Shown here: piece after piece, positions 36,888 to 45,778 of the stretch | How positions within the stretch are numbered: the first letter of the stretch is position 1 | Layout: every line of letters begins with the position of its first letter | Assembly (NCBI GenBank): GCA_002238555.1 | Contig: MPMO01000004.1 | Span: 62,001-126,000, forward strand | Reading direction: 5' to 3' | Length of the DNA stretch: 64,000 nucleotides | Source of the DNA: Caldilineaceae bacterium bin34 | GTDB taxonomy: Bacteria; Chloroflexota; Anaerolineae; Caldilineales; Caldilineaceae | The notes under the pieces: model-generated | The model's database searches: none | What the model was told of the DNA's origin: nothing | Seen by the model: only the letters and a program-made list of their open reading frames with translations | Program-made: the position numbers and the translations under genes

Positions 36888-36961
36888 CGACCCCGAAAGG
36901 ATTCGAACCTTTGACCTTCTAGACCGCAACCAGATGCTCTAATCCACTGAGCTACGGGGCC
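36888..36961 (-). tRNA. tRNA-Arg (anticodon GCG)
   Basis: The 74-base gene folds as a standard cloverleaf: acceptor GGCCCCG/CGGGGTC with one G-U pair, D stem GCTC/GAGC, anticodon stem TCTGG/CTAGA with loop TTGCGGT, five-base variable loop, T arm AAAGG-TTCGAAT-CCTTT, discriminator G. Anticodon GCG reads CGC and CGU. The D loop keeps A20, an arginine identity base, and C35 is present. No CCA is encoded. Most bacteria read these codons with anticodon ACG (edited to ICG), so GCG is unusual. It is third in a transcript after two tRNA-Ser genes. Confidence 0.93.
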
Positions 36962-37002
36962 GTGTCTTGTTTGGTACACACTGGGAACTGTCGTCCCAGG
37001 TC

Positions 37003-37094
<92 letters not shown>

Positions 37095-37118
37095 ATGTCC
37101 ATTCCGTTGGCTGCCAGG

Positions 37119-37205
37119 CGGGAGGAGAGGGATTCGAACCCCCGGCAGCCTCTCGGCTACAGTTGTTTTCAAGACAACCGCCTTAGTCCACTCGGCCATC
37201 CTCCC
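37119..37205 (-). tRNA. tRNA-Ser (anticodon TGA)
   Basis: The 87-base class II tRNA has acceptor GGGAGGA/TCCTCCC, anticodon stem GTTGT/ACAAC with loop CTTGAAA (TGA, reading UCN codons), variable arm TAGCC-GAGA-GGCTG and T arm GGGGG-TTCGAAT-CCCTC with one G-U pair, discriminator G. It is first in the cluster, 52 bases after the predicted transcription start of the promoter at 37264-37291. Confidence 0.95.
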
Positions 37206-37263
37206 GGGCCGTCGAAGGGGTGCTCGGTCCATGTCTTGGCCCGGTGACCGCCAACGAGCGCCC

Positions 37264-37291
37264 ATTATAGGCACTGCCCGGTGCAAGTCAA
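37264..37291 (-). promoter_or_regulatory. Strong sigma-70-type promoter for the tRNA cluster
   Basis: On the minus strand TTGACT (37286-37291) and a perfect TATAAT (37264-37269) are separated by 16 bases. A GC-rich sequence (GGGCGC) follows the -10 box, as in the discriminators of stable-RNA promoters. It lies between the serS stop (37342) and the first tRNA, so the tRNAs can be transcribed independently of serS. Confidence 0.82.
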
Positions 37292-37341
37292 CAATGTGTG
37301 CCCGGTTGGCTTGACCTGATTCGATGAAGGTCCGCCGCACC

Positions 37342-38628
37342 CTATGCAGGCGTGATTTCGGACACGCCACCCAAGTACGGTCGAATCACCTCGGGCAGCT
37401 GTACGGAACCGTCCGCCCGCTGGAAATTCTCCAGAATGCCGATGATGATCCGCGGCAGCGCCAAACCGGATCCGTTCAAGGTATGCACGAACCGGGGCCG
37501 CGAGTCGGCATCCGGCCGATATCGGATGCGAGCCCGGCGCGCCTGGAAATCCCGAAACCAGGAAACCGAACTGACCTCAAGCCATTCGGCACAGCCGGCT
37601 CCCCAAATCTCCAGGTCGTACTTCTTGGCCGCCACAAAGGACAGGTCGCCGGTGGGAATGGCAATGCGGCGGTAGGCCAGACCGAGGCGCTCCAACATGG
37701 ATTCAGCCACAAGGGTCAATTCCTCCAATGCCTGTGCCCCGTCCTCCGGTGCAACAAACTTGACCATCTCCACTTTCTGGAACTGGTGGACCCGCTGGAT
37801 GCCGCGCGCATGCTTGCCGGCATGTACCTTCTCGCGCCGGAAGCAGGGCGTGTTTGCCACATGGCTGATCGGCAAGTCGGCCGCGCCAAGGATTTCCTCC
37901 CGGTACATGTTGGTCACCGGCACCTCGCCGGTTGGGATCAGCCAGTAGTCCTCCTGATGGTCGCGGAACAGTTCATCCCCGAACTTGGGCAGGTTGCCGG
38001 TGCCGACCATGCAGTCGGTCCGGACCATAAAGGGCGGATAGACCTCTTCGAATCCGAACTCGGACACGAGGACATCGAGACTCCAGGTGATCAGCGCGCG
38101 CTGCAACTGCGCGCCCACTCCCCGCAGTATGTACTGTCGGCTGCCGGCCAGCTTGACTCCCCGTTCCAGATCGATGATCCCCAACCCCGACCCCAGTTCC
38201 CAATGCGGCTTGGGTTCAAAGTCGAACTCGGTCAGTTCGCCGTGGGACTTCAGGACCGCATAGTCCCCTGCGTCCAGGGAAACGGGCACATCCGGTTCCG
38301 GCAGGTTCGGGATCTGGAGCATGGCGTTCTCCAAACTCTCTTCAACCACCGCCAACTCACCTTCCAACTCGGAGATGTGGCTGTTGATCACGGTCATCTG
38401 CTGGCGAAGGCTCTGGGCCTCATCCTGCCGTTGCGCCTTGAACAGGGCGCCAATTCGTTTGGAACCCTCGTTTCGCTCGCGGCGGTACTCCTCAACCTGT
38501 GTCAATATCGACCGGCGGCGCGTGTCGAGTTCCAAGGCTTCCTCCCAAGGGGCATTCTCCGCCCCGAGCAAGGCCATGCCCGCCGCCAGAGCCTCGCGGT
38601 TGTCCCGCATCCACGCAATATCAAGCAC
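37342..38628 (-). CDS. serS: Seryl-tRNA synthetase
   Basis: The 428-residue class II synthetase charges tRNA-Ser. An N-terminal antiparallel coiled coil (about residues 30-105, rich in Glu, Arg and Gln) grips the long variable arm. The catalytic domain shows motif 2 PCFRREKVHAGKHARGIQR and motif 3 NGSGLALPRIIIGILENFQ. The start is GTG at 38628 with GGGGGT upstream. Two tRNA-Ser genes follow directly at 137 and 248 bases on the same strand, so enzyme and substrates may be partly co-expressed by read-through. Confidence 0.97.
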   Translation of the reverse strand: MLDIAWMRDNREALAAGMALLGAENAPWEEALELDTRRRSILTQVEEYRRERNEGSKRIGALFKAQRQDEAQSLRQQMTVINSHISELEGELAVVEESLENAMLQIPNLPEPDVPVSLDAGDYAVLKSHGELTEFDFEPKPHWELGSGLGIIDLERGVKLAGSRQYILRGVGAQLQRALITWSLDVLVSEFGFEEVYPPFMVRTDCMVGTGNLPKFGDELFRDHQEDYWLIPTGEVPVTNMYREEILGAADLPISHVANTPCFRREKVHAGKHARGIQRVHQFQKVEMVKFVAPEDGAQALEELTLVAESMLERLGLAYRRIAIPTGDLSFVAAKKYDLEIWGAGCAEWLEVSSVSWFRDFQARRARIRYRPDADSRPRFVHTLNGSGLALPRIIIGILENFQRADGSVQLPEVIRPYLGGVSEITPA

Positions 38629-38672
38629 GAAAATACCCCCGCCAACACCCGGAGCCGCCGTCAGAACGGCGG

Positions 38673-38678
38673 ATTATA
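38673..38678 (-). promoter_or_regulatory. Consensus -10 box upstream of serS
   Basis: On the minus strand a perfect TATAAT occurs 45 bases before the serS GTG. The best hexamer at 17 bases spacing is GCGTTC, a poor -35. A perfect 7-bp hairpin (38655-38661 with 38666-38672) lies directly downstream, at the expected transcript start, and could act in the 5' leader or end the upstream rhamnose transcript. Confidence 0.4.
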
Positions 38679-38749
38679 TCCGCCTGACGGTTCCGGAACG
38701 CTCTTGCAAGGCGCGCGGTTGGTTCGCGCAACCGATTGAATCCAGGTGT

Positions 38750-39637
38750 TCAGGCAGCTTCTTCGGCCAAGGTTTCGCGCAACCCCTCGTCGCGCGCAAC
38801 GGTCCGGACCGGCATCCGTTGCCAGTAGTACTGCAAATCCGGATCCTGCCAGCCTTCGTAGATTTCATCCCAGGTCAGTCGTCCGAAATGAGGATCCAAG
38901 CCATCCGGCACGATGGGTTTGGACAGGGCCGAATACCGGTAGTCCACCGAAATCCGAATCCGATCGCCGCTGACATTGGGCAGAGCCTTGTGCACGGTGT
39001 GGGAGTGGAAAAGCAGCAGATCCCCAGCCTTGTAGTCGATGGTCTGCCAGCCATACTCGAGCTTGTCGGTGTCGATGCCCATACCGCCGGCGCCTTGGGC
39101 GTCGCGCACCCTGTACAACCCCTGCTTGTGGGAACCTCGCAGCACCGTCAACCCACCCAGCAGGGCCGGGCAGTCCATCAACGGAAACCAACCCGTGTAG
39201 GTCTCGGCCACGCCCTGAATCAGGGGAAAGTCCTGATGGGGCGGAGTCGCGAAGTACTCCGCCTTGGGGAAACTAAGACGGCCGATGTTGCGTGGGTGCA
39301 CTAGCACTGGCTCGCCCAACATGCGGGCCAAGGGGTCGACGATGGTGAAGTGGTGGGCCAGGGCATGAAACGCCTCCAGCTTCTGCAACGGGTCATAGAC
39401 GGCCCAAAACCGATCCTCCCCTTCGGTGATCGGTGGATCCACCAGGATGTTGCCCTGTTCGTCCACCCATTCCTGTGCAATACACAGGGCCCAGATTTGA
39501 TCGTACAAATCCTGGATCGCGTCTGCCGGAACCCGGTTGCGGAAGAATAGGAACCCGTCCTGCTCCATGCGCTCCCGCAATGCGGGACCGTCATGTGCCA
39601 ACGGCTCTGAATCAAAGAATTCCGTGGTTGTATCCAT
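38750..39637 (-). CDS. Phytanoyl-CoA dioxygenase (PhyH) family protein
   Basis: A 295-residue Fe(II)/2-oxoglutarate oxygenase candidate. H134-x-D136 (PPHQDF) and distal H216 (HSHTVHKAL) form the facial triad, with R226/R228 (DRIRIS) near the 2-oxoglutarate site. It differs clearly from the PhyH protein at 389-1168. It is the last gene of the rhamnose cluster, 58 bases after the fucose/arabinose-isomerase-like gene, with GGAG before its ATG. It may act on a sugar-derived compound or may be a passenger. Substrate unknown. Confidence 0.84.
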   Translation of the reverse strand: MDTTTEFFDSEPLAHDGPALRERMEQDGFLFFRNRVPADAIQDLYDQIWALCIAQEWVDEQGNILVDPPITEGEDRFWAVYDPLQKLEAFHALAHHFTIVDPLARMLGEPVLVHPRNIGRLSFPKAEYFATPPHQDFPLIQGVAETYTGWFPLMDCPALLGGLTVLRGSHKQGLYRVRDAQGAGGMGIDTDKLEYGWQTIDYKAGDLLLFHSHTVHKALPNVSGDRIRISVDYRYSALSKPIVPDGLDPHFGRLTWDEIYEGWQDPDLQYYWQRMPVRTVARDEGLRETLAEEAA

Positions 39638-39694
39638 GTTTACATTCTCCGCATTGGTTCATCGAAATTTGATTCCGTCACCGGGTTGCCGATC

Positions 39695-41155
39695 TCACAC
39701 GATTGCCAGCTCGATGTCCAACAGGCGAGCCAGCTTCTGCAGGCGACTGGTCTGATCCCCCACCCCGAGCGCCACATGATGGGTGGGGCCTTCAGCGGCC
39801 CATCGGGCCATGAATTCGGGAACATCGAGCGCGAAGCGGATGCGTGAATTGGTGTTGCCCACCTGCAGCGTGGGTCCCGGTTCCGACATGCCGTGGGCGG
39901 CAATCATCTTGAAACGGCCGTCCACCGTCTGGCTGACACACAGGATCGTAACCGGCCCCAGCTTGACGTTGAACTGGACCGAGAGCCCGTAGCCGCGCTT
40001 GCCGTGGAACAGGCCCAAGCCGCGCAGCGACGGCCTGCCTTCGCTGATTGCAACATGGCCGGGACCATCGTGTCCCATCAGCAAAATGCGGTCGTTGAGG
40101 TCCATGCCATAGAACTCGGTGAACGATCCCCCGGCCCCCAACCTGTCCATGATCAACATGGCGATGCAGGTCTTCAAATCGCCTTCTCCGGCCGCCGGGA
40201 TACCGCGACCGGTGAGCAACGAGTTGCCAACGATAAGGCTGGCACCCAACTCCTCGAAGTTGTTTCCGTCCAGGCCCCGGTAGTAATAGGCCAACCCGTC
40301 GAGCTCGAAGTCCTCGACCAGCATGTCCAAACCACAGGCCACGCGCGCCGACCAGTTCAGCCCTTCGTCGGTGACCGCCATCGAGATACGGTCGCGGCCG
40401 GGGGGCACGAACTCAAACACATCGCGGATTTCGGTCTCCTTGGTCGCCACCTGGGAATCGGCGACCGACTCGACCCTCTTTTCGAGATCCTCCATCTCGA
40501 GCACTTCGATGTGCAGGCCCAGATGAGCATGGGCCATGGTCAGATCGGAGTACATGTCCAGCATGCCGGGGTAGGTGTGGCCCAAAAACCCGATCCGACC
40601 CCGCGAGAGGCCGTTCTTGACCGCGGCGGCCTTGATCCACTCCTCGATCTCGAGAAAGGCGTCCGTGTGATATCGATCCACGTCCCCGCCGACTGGCTCC
40701 AGCAGACCGGTCACCACATTGAACTGGATACCGCTGCGCGCAAACGCATTTGAAATCTCGGGAACGCTGACGACCGATCCGTTGGCCAACCACTCCCCGG
40801 TGTCCGTCCGCTCCATGTCCATGGCAGGAACCGGCTGCAGGTTGAGGATGAGCACGGGGGCCCGGTGCCGCTGGACCGCAGGCAAAACCTGGGATGACGT
40901 GGCATAGGTCCCCACGTAGCAGAGAATCAGGTCCACGCCTGCAGTGGCGAATTGATCCCCTGCCGCCTGCGCGCCGGGGGCATCGTCGACGAGGCCGGCG
41001 GACACTACCTCCACGCCCATCGCCGCGACCCGGTCTTCGACCGACTTCTGGTACCCCTCCAAACGGGGTTTCATTCCAGGGAACTGCGGCCAGTAGGCCG
41101 CCAGGCCTATGCCGAACACTCCGACCCGGGCCGGGTGCTTCGTCGGTTCAGACAT
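39695..41155 (-). CDS. L-fucose/L-arabinose isomerase-like protein
   Basis: The 486-residue protein has the multi-domain fold of fucose and arabinose isomerases: an N-terminal Rossmann-like domain (RVGVFGIGLAAYWPQFPG; ILCYVGTYATSS; LILNLQPVPAMD), a middle domain with GFLGHTYPGMLDMYSDL and a C-terminal domain with HDGPGHVAISE and GLGVGDQ-like loops. Candidate metal ligands are Glu, Asp and His in FTEFYGMDL and MGHDGPGH. It may interconvert aldose and ketose of a 6-deoxy sugar, beside the dedicated rhamnose isomerase at 44468. The ATG at 41155 follows GGGAG; a TTG one codon earlier is in frame. Confidence 0.78.
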   Translation of the reverse strand: MSEPTKHPARVGVFGIGLAAYWPQFPGMKPRLEGYQKSVEDRVAAMGVEVVSAGLVDDAPGAQAAGDQFATAGVDLILCYVGTYATSSQVLPAVQRHRAPVLILNLQPVPAMDMERTDTGEWLANGSVVSVPEISNAFARSGIQFNVVTGLLEPVGGDVDRYHTDAFLEIEEWIKAAAVKNGLSRGRIGFLGHTYPGMLDMYSDLTMAHAHLGLHIEVLEMEDLEKRVESVADSQVATKETEIRDVFEFVPPGRDRISMAVTDEGLNWSARVACGLDMLVEDFELDGLAYYYRGLDGNNFEELGASLIVGNSLLTGRGIPAAGEGDLKTCIAMLIMDRLGAGGSFTEFYGMDLNDRILLMGHDGPGHVAISEGRPSLRGLGLFHGKRGYGLSVQFNVKLGPVTILCVSQTVDGRFKMIAAHGMSEPGPTLQVGNTNSRIRFALDVPEFMARWAAEGPTHHVALGVGDQTSRLQKLARLLDIELAIV

Positions 41156-41183
41156 CAATCCATCTCCCTGCCGTTCCCTAATG

Positions 41184-41504
41184 TCAATCCAAGTGGAAGA
41201 CTTCCTCCAGCTCGACCATCATCTTGTCGGCGTGTTCACCCGCACCCTCGAAGAACGGTGCCATCAAGTCCTGCCACTTGGTGTTGATCCCTTCCTTGTC
41301 CATACCCGCCAGGGCAGTGTCAAGATCATGCGGTGTCTCAAAGTAGCCGAACATGAGGCCGTCTTCACGCATGAACAGGGAGTAGTTGTGCCAACCGGCG
41401 CGACTCAGGGCCTCCAGCATCTCGGGCCACACATTCTCGTGGTGGCGCTTGTACTCCGGAATCATGTCCTCCTTAACCTTGAGCAGGAATCCAACACGGT
41501 TCAT
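41184..41504 (-). CDS. rhaM: L-rhamnose mutarotase
   Basis: The 106-residue protein matches RhaM (about 104 residues), which interconverts alpha and beta anomers of L-rhamnose before isomerisation. Family features are NRVGFLLKVKEDMIPEYKRH, with the conserved Tyr and His, then NVWPEM, and YFETPHDLDTALAGM. AGGA eight bases upstream supports ATG 41504 over an in-frame ATG at 41525. It lies 46 bases after the bifunctional aldolase/dehydrogenase gene in the minus-strand rhamnose cluster. Confidence 0.93.
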   Translation of the reverse strand: MNRVGFLLKVKEDMIPEYKRHHENVWPEMLEALSRAGWHNYSLFMREDGLMFGYFETPHDLDTALAGMDKEGINTKWQDLMAPFFEGAGEHADKMMVELEEVFHLD

Positions 41505-41550
41505 GGGCTTGTTCCTGGATTGCATGGGACTCGGATCATCCGATCCGAGA

Positions 41551-43605
41551 CTATCTTACAAAGGCCGCCGGGACCCCTCCGTCAACGGTCAGCGCCCCGC
41601 CGGTGGTCCGGGAAGCCCTGGGACCGGCCAGGAAGGAGACCGCTTCCGCAATGTGATCCGGGGTCACGTTGACCTTCAAGGTGGTCCGCTGGCGATAGAA
41701 CTCCGCGAGTTCTTTCTCCTCGATGCCGTAGCTCGAAGCCCGTGCCTCCTTCCACCCGGCATCCCAGATACCGCTGCCCTGGATGACAGCGTCCGGCAAC
41801 ACGCTGTTGACGCGGATCCCGACGGCACCGCCCTCTTCGGCCAGGCACCGGGCCATGTGCAGTTCCGCGGCCTTGGCTGCACTGTAGACGGCAGCGTTCT
41901 TGCCCGCGTACACCGCGTTCTTGCTCACCACGTAAATCAGGCTGCCGCCCATGCCCTGCCGCTTCCAGACGCGGAACGCGGCGCGACTTACCTGGAAATA
42001 TCCCTTGGCCAGAATGTCCATGGTCCGCTGCCAGTCGGCGTCGGTCGTGTCTTCAATGGCACCGGCGATGGCAATGCCGGCATTGCTCACCAGGATGTCA
42101 ATGCCACCGTAAGCCAGAACCACCTCTTCCATGGCCTGGTCCACGGCGTCCGCATCCGTCACGTCGCACCGGAGGGCAATGGCACGGCCCGCGCCATGCC
42201 GCTCCTCGATCAAGGCGGCCGTCTCTTGGGCCGCACCGGTATTTATGTCAAGAATTGCAATATGGGCATCATCGGCGGCCAGACGTATGGCGGTGGCCCG
42301 GCCGATCCCGGAACCGCCGCCCGTGACTGCCACCACCCGTCCCGCCAGTTCGCGCGGTGGCGGCTTGAGGGACAGCTTGTACAGCTCCAGGGGCCAGTAC
42401 TCGATGCCGAAGGCTTCCTCCGGGGTCAGGCTGACGAAACTGTCGACCGCCTGGGCGCCGTTGATGACATCGATGGCCCGGTAGTACAACTGGTTGCTGA
42501 TGTCCGCGGCATTGGCGTCCGCTCCGGTGTTGATCATGCCGAGGCCCGGTATCAGGATCACCCGCGGATAGGGATCCGTCATCTCGTCACCGGATGCAGC
42601 ATTGGCGGCGAAGTACTCCTCGTATTCGGCAACAAACCGGTCCATGTGGTCGCGAAGGCGTTCGAGCAAGACCTCAACGCCCTCACCTTGGTCCGGATGC
42701 CAGTCGACGAACAAGGGCAGGCGCTTGGTGTGCACCAGATGATCGGGACAGGCCGCTCCAATCTGCGTAGCCGCCTCGATGCCCGGCTGGGCCAGAAACG
42801 CCAGCACCTCCGGACTGTCGTCCCGCTTGAGGATGGCGGGTCTGCGAGCGGACACCAGTCCCCTGACCACTGGTAACACGCGGGCCCAAACCCCGGACGG
42901 TTGAGCGTCCGGCAGGGAGATTCCGGCCGAGACCGTCCGTTGCCTCGCCGCAACGTAGTCTTCCGCTTCGGCGATGATCGACAGGGTGCTCTCGTAACAC
43001 GAAAGGCTGGATTCTCCCCAAGTTACAAGCCCATGCTTGCCCATCACCACACACTCAGCCTGAGGGTTGGCACGCAGACCCTCGCCGATCCACTTGCTCA
43101 GGGTGAACCCGGGCCGGATGTAGTCCACCCAAACCATCCGGTCGCCCCACACCTTCGCACACTCCGCCTTGCCGTCGGGCAGACAGGCGAGGCTAATCAC
43201 CGAATCCGGATGGGTGTGATCCACATGGACTGCCGGTGTGAAGCCATGCAACAACGTCTCGATCGACTGGCGCGGCCGGTCGATGGCATATACCGTGTGG
43301 GACAGGTACTCGACCATCTCTTCGTCCGACATCCCATCCCGGGCCATCAGGGGCAGAATCTCGGCCTGGCGCAAACCGGCAAACCCCTGCTCCGTGATTG
43401 TCAGGACATCGCTGCCCGAACCCTTGACCCAAAGCACTTCCACATCGCGGCCCAGGTGGTCCTGCTCCGTTAGCTTGACACTCGTGTTGCCTCCAAAGAT
43501 GTTGCAGACGGTCCGGTCCCGGCCGAGCAGGTTGCTTCGGTAGACCAGTCCGTCCAGGGCTGGCAATCGGGCCGCTTCGGCGTCGTTCCAAAGGTTGGCA
43601 GGCAT
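41551..43605 (-). CDS. Bifunctional rhamnulose-1-phosphate aldolase/short-chain dehydrogenase
   Basis: The 684-residue protein fuses an N-terminal class II aldolase (about 1-430) to a C-terminal SDR (about 440-684). The aldolase has zinc-ligand pattern VDHTHPDSV and MGKHGLVTWGES. The SDR has TGGGSGIGRATA, NAGIAIAGA and YSAAK with Ser in YVVSKN. In known homologues the aldolase splits L-rhamnulose-1-phosphate to DHAP and L-lactaldehyde, and the second domain oxidises lactaldehyde to lactate. Start at ATG 43605 is preferred; GTG 43617 is an alternative. It follows the smaller aldolase gene by 133 bases, so aldolase activity seems duplicated. Confidence 0.9.
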   Translation of the reverse strand: MPANLWNDAEAARLPALDGLVYRSNLLGRDRTVCNIFGGNTSVKLTEQDHLGRDVEVLWVKGSGSDVLTITEQGFAGLRQAEILPLMARDGMSDEEMVEYLSHTVYAIDRPRQSIETLLHGFTPAVHVDHTHPDSVISLACLPDGKAECAKVWGDRMVWVDYIRPGFTLSKWIGEGLRANPQAECVVMGKHGLVTWGESSLSCYESTLSIIAEAEDYVAARQRTVSAGISLPDAQPSGVWARVLPVVRGLVSARRPAILKRDDSPEVLAFLAQPGIEAATQIGAACPDHLVHTKRLPLFVDWHPDQGEGVEVLLERLRDHMDRFVAEYEEYFAANAASGDEMTDPYPRVILIPGLGMINTGADANAADISNQLYYRAIDVINGAQAVDSFVSLTPEEAFGIEYWPLELYKLSLKPPPRELAGRVVAVTGGGSGIGRATAIRLAADDAHIAILDINTGAAQETAALIEERHGAGRAIALRCDVTDADAVDQAMEEVVLAYGGIDILVSNAGIAIAGAIEDTTDADWQRTMDILAKGYFQVSRAAFRVWKRQGMGGSLIYVVSKNAVYAGKNAAVYSAAKAAELHMARCLAEEGGAVGIRVNSVLPDAVIQGSGIWDAGWKEARASSYGIEEKELAEFYRQRTTLKVNVTPDHIAEAVSFLAGPRASRTTGGALTVDGGVPAAFVR

Positions 43606-43738
43606 TGCGGTTCTCACTTGGGTCGATGAATCAGTGCTGGCAGTACTCGATGAACTTCAGCAGCTCAGTACGCGTAGACAGAGGCCTGAATTACAACGAA
43701 GCCAGGTCGGTTTGGCGATCGCAGCACCATGCCCGGGT

Positions 43739-44443
43739 TCAGGGACCGGTGCCGGCCCGGCCGGCTTTGGGGAACATGCGACGGCGCAGGGCTGCCAACT
43801 GGGGATACATGCTCGGCGGATACAGGTTCACCTCGCCCATCAGGGAAGCCAGGACCTGCACCTCGGCTGCATGCTCCATGCGCTCCAAGTGAATCAGGGC
43901 CTCGTCCAGATGGCGCCCCAACGTCAAGCTGCCGTGGTTGCGCAGGATCAGGGCATCGTGCTCTGCAACCAGGTCCCGGATGATCCGCACATCGTCGTCC
44001 GATGAGGGAAGACCAAAATCACTGGTCGGAATGTTGCCGAGTACCACCGCCACTTCGGGAACCATCAGCGGCAGGAGTGGCCTGTCGGCCACGCTGAGTG
44101 CAATGCAAAAGGTCGGATGGGCGTGGAGGCAAGCCTGACGATCCGGGCGAATGCGAAGTGCGGCAAGGTGCATCGGAGTCTCCGACGAGACACTCAGGGA
44201 CTCGTCCGGCGGCGAAGACACCACCGTTCCGTCAGGTTGCAATCGAAAGAGATCGTCCTCCGACATGCGGCCCTTGCACAGGCCAGAAGGCGAAATGACG
44301 ATCGTGCCGTCCTCCAACCGACCGGAGATGTTGCCGTTGTTCGCAGTCAGGAACCCCTTCGCATAGCCTATGCGACCCGTTTCCACGATCGCCTGGCGTA
44401 GCTGTGCCTCCTCAACGTCCAAGCTGTAACGCAGAATGTTCAT
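43739..44443 (-). CDS. Class II aldolase (fuculose/rhamnulose-1-phosphate aldolase type)
   Basis: The 234-residue zinc enzyme has E88 in SSETPMH and ligands H107 and H109 in HAHP, plus H170 in LRNHGSLTLG, the arrangement of L-fuculose-1-phosphate aldolase. GNISGR and SPSGLCKGRM form the phosphate-binding part. It would split a ketose-1-phosphate into DHAP and lactaldehyde. It lies just after rhaI (24 bases) and before the bifunctional enzyme. One of the two aldolases may serve another sugar such as fucose, matching the extra isomerase at 39695. Confidence 0.88.
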   Translation of the reverse strand: MNILRYSLDVEEAQLRQAIVETGRIGYAKGFLTANNGNISGRLEDGTIVISPSGLCKGRMSEDDLFRLQPDGTVVSSPPDESLSVSSETPMHLAALRIRPDRQACLHAHPTFCIALSVADRPLLPLMVPEVAVVLGNIPTSDFGLPSSDDDVRIIRDLVAEHDALILRNHGSLTLGRHLDEALIHLERMEHAAEVQVLASLMGEVNLYPPSMYPQLAALRRRMFPKAGRAGTGP

Positions 44444-44467
44444 GGCAGATGCCTCACCCGATGCCGG

Positions 44468-45712
44468 CTACTGGTAGCCGCCGGAGATTGTGGAAAGCCC
44501 GCGCTCTCCGCCGATTTTGTCTTCGTAGCCACTGGCGAAATAGGTGCCGATGGGGTCCACGGGAACGTCCATCTCCGTCCGCACCTGGGCCAGAAGCGGA
44601 CGCACGTCGGTCCGGCTCGCCTCGGTCAACAAATGGTGTGCTTCCAGCACCCGGCCTTCCTCCTGGAGTTCCTTCAGGCGTGTCCGGGGCACGAGCTGGG
44701 CCTTGGCGTAGGCCTCCTGGCAGTTCAGAACCGACAAAATCATCGGTGCCAGCTTGCCTTCCACATTGTGGGCCTGATCGATCATGTACGCCACGTTCGC
44801 AGCTCCGGTCCGAATGTGTTCGACCTCGCTCTGTTCCGCCGCGACCAGTTCGTTGTAGATGAGGAACAGTTCGTAGGGGTTGACGGAACCGACGATCAGA
44901 TCGTCGTCCGCATACTTGCGGTTGTTGAAGTGGAAGCCGCCCAGCTTGCCTTCGTCAAGCAGAAACGTAACGATTTGCTCGATGTTCACCGCCTGGGCGT
45001 GGTGTCCCAGATCCACGAGAACCTGAGCCTGGCCACCCAGTTTCAGCGACCAGGCGTAGGCCGTGCCCCAATCCGGCACGTCGGTGCTGTAGAAGGCGGG
45101 TTCGAAGAACTTGTACTCGATCAGCATGCGGCTGTCCGCCGGCAAGTGCTTGGACACAACCTCCAGGCCCTGTTCGAACCGCCGCTTGCGCGCCAGCAGC
45201 GAGTCCTGCCCCGAATAATTGGTCCCGTCGGCAAACCAGAGGCTGAGGAGATTGCTGCCGGTCTTGTCCATGATTTCGCAGCACTCGAGGATGTGGTCCA
45301 GGCCCTGTTCCCTGATGGCCGGATCGGGGTTGCCGAGCGATCCCAGACGATATTCATTGTCTTGGAACACGTTGGGGTTGATGGCTCCGATGCGGATTCC
45401 CAGCTCGGACGCGTACTGCAACACCGCCGCGTAGTCGTTGTCCTCGGGCACGTCCCACGGGATGTGCAGGGCCACCGAGGACGCGATACCGGTCATGCGA
45501 TGCACCGTCGCGGCGTCCTCCAGCTTCTCCCGCGTCGTTTGAGCAGCGCCGGGCCACGGGAATGCCTTGAACCGGGTGCCGCTGTTGGCGTAGCCCCAGC
45601 TTGGGGTTTCGATGTGGTGGTTCTTGATGTTGTCCTTGACCGCCTCGACATCCAGACCCTGGTTGGTCATGGACTCGGCCAGCAGGTCCCAGGCAGCGAC
45701 ATGATCAGACAT
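44468..45712 (-). CDS. rhaI: L-rhamnose isomerase (Pseudomonas-type)
   Basis: The 414-residue TIM barrel converts L-rhamnose to L-rhamnulose. It is not the E. coli RhaA type but the xylose-isomerase-like type known from Pseudomonas stutzeri. Ligand candidates appear in the same order and spacing, as I recall that enzyme: E199 (IEYKFFEP), D234 and H237 (VDLGHHAQ), H261 (GFHFNNRKY), D269 and D271 (ADDDL). Such enzymes also act on several rare aldoses. It follows rhaB by 66 bases. Confidence 0.92.
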   Translation of the reverse strand: MSDHVAAWDLLAESMTNQGLDVEAVKDNIKNHHIETPSWGYANSGTRFKAFPWPGAAQTTREKLEDAATVHRMTGIASSVALHIPWDVPEDNDYAAVLQYASELGIRIGAINPNVFQDNEYRLGSLGNPDPAIREQGLDHILECCEIMDKTGSNLLSLWFADGTNYSGQDSLLARKRRFEQGLEVVSKHLPADSRMLIEYKFFEPAFYSTDVPDWGTAYAWSLKLGGQAQVLVDLGHHAQAVNIEQIVTFLLDEGKLGGFHFNNRKYADDDLIVGSVNPYELFLIYNELVAAEQSEVEHIRTGAANVAYMIDQAHNVEGKLAPMILSVLNCQEAYAKAQLVPRTRLKELQEEGRVLEAHHLLTEASRTDVRPLLAQVRTEMDVPVDPIGTYFASGYEDKIGGERGLSTISGGYQ

Positions 45713-45778
45713 GGGTTAAGTGGTTGTTCCTTGGCATGGGGCGGATTAAGCAATGAGGCCGACGGGGATTCCGGGCAG

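Noticed and set aside
37324..38739. 471-residue plus-strand frame opposite serS
   Set aside because: It is antisense to a fully motif-supported synthetase.
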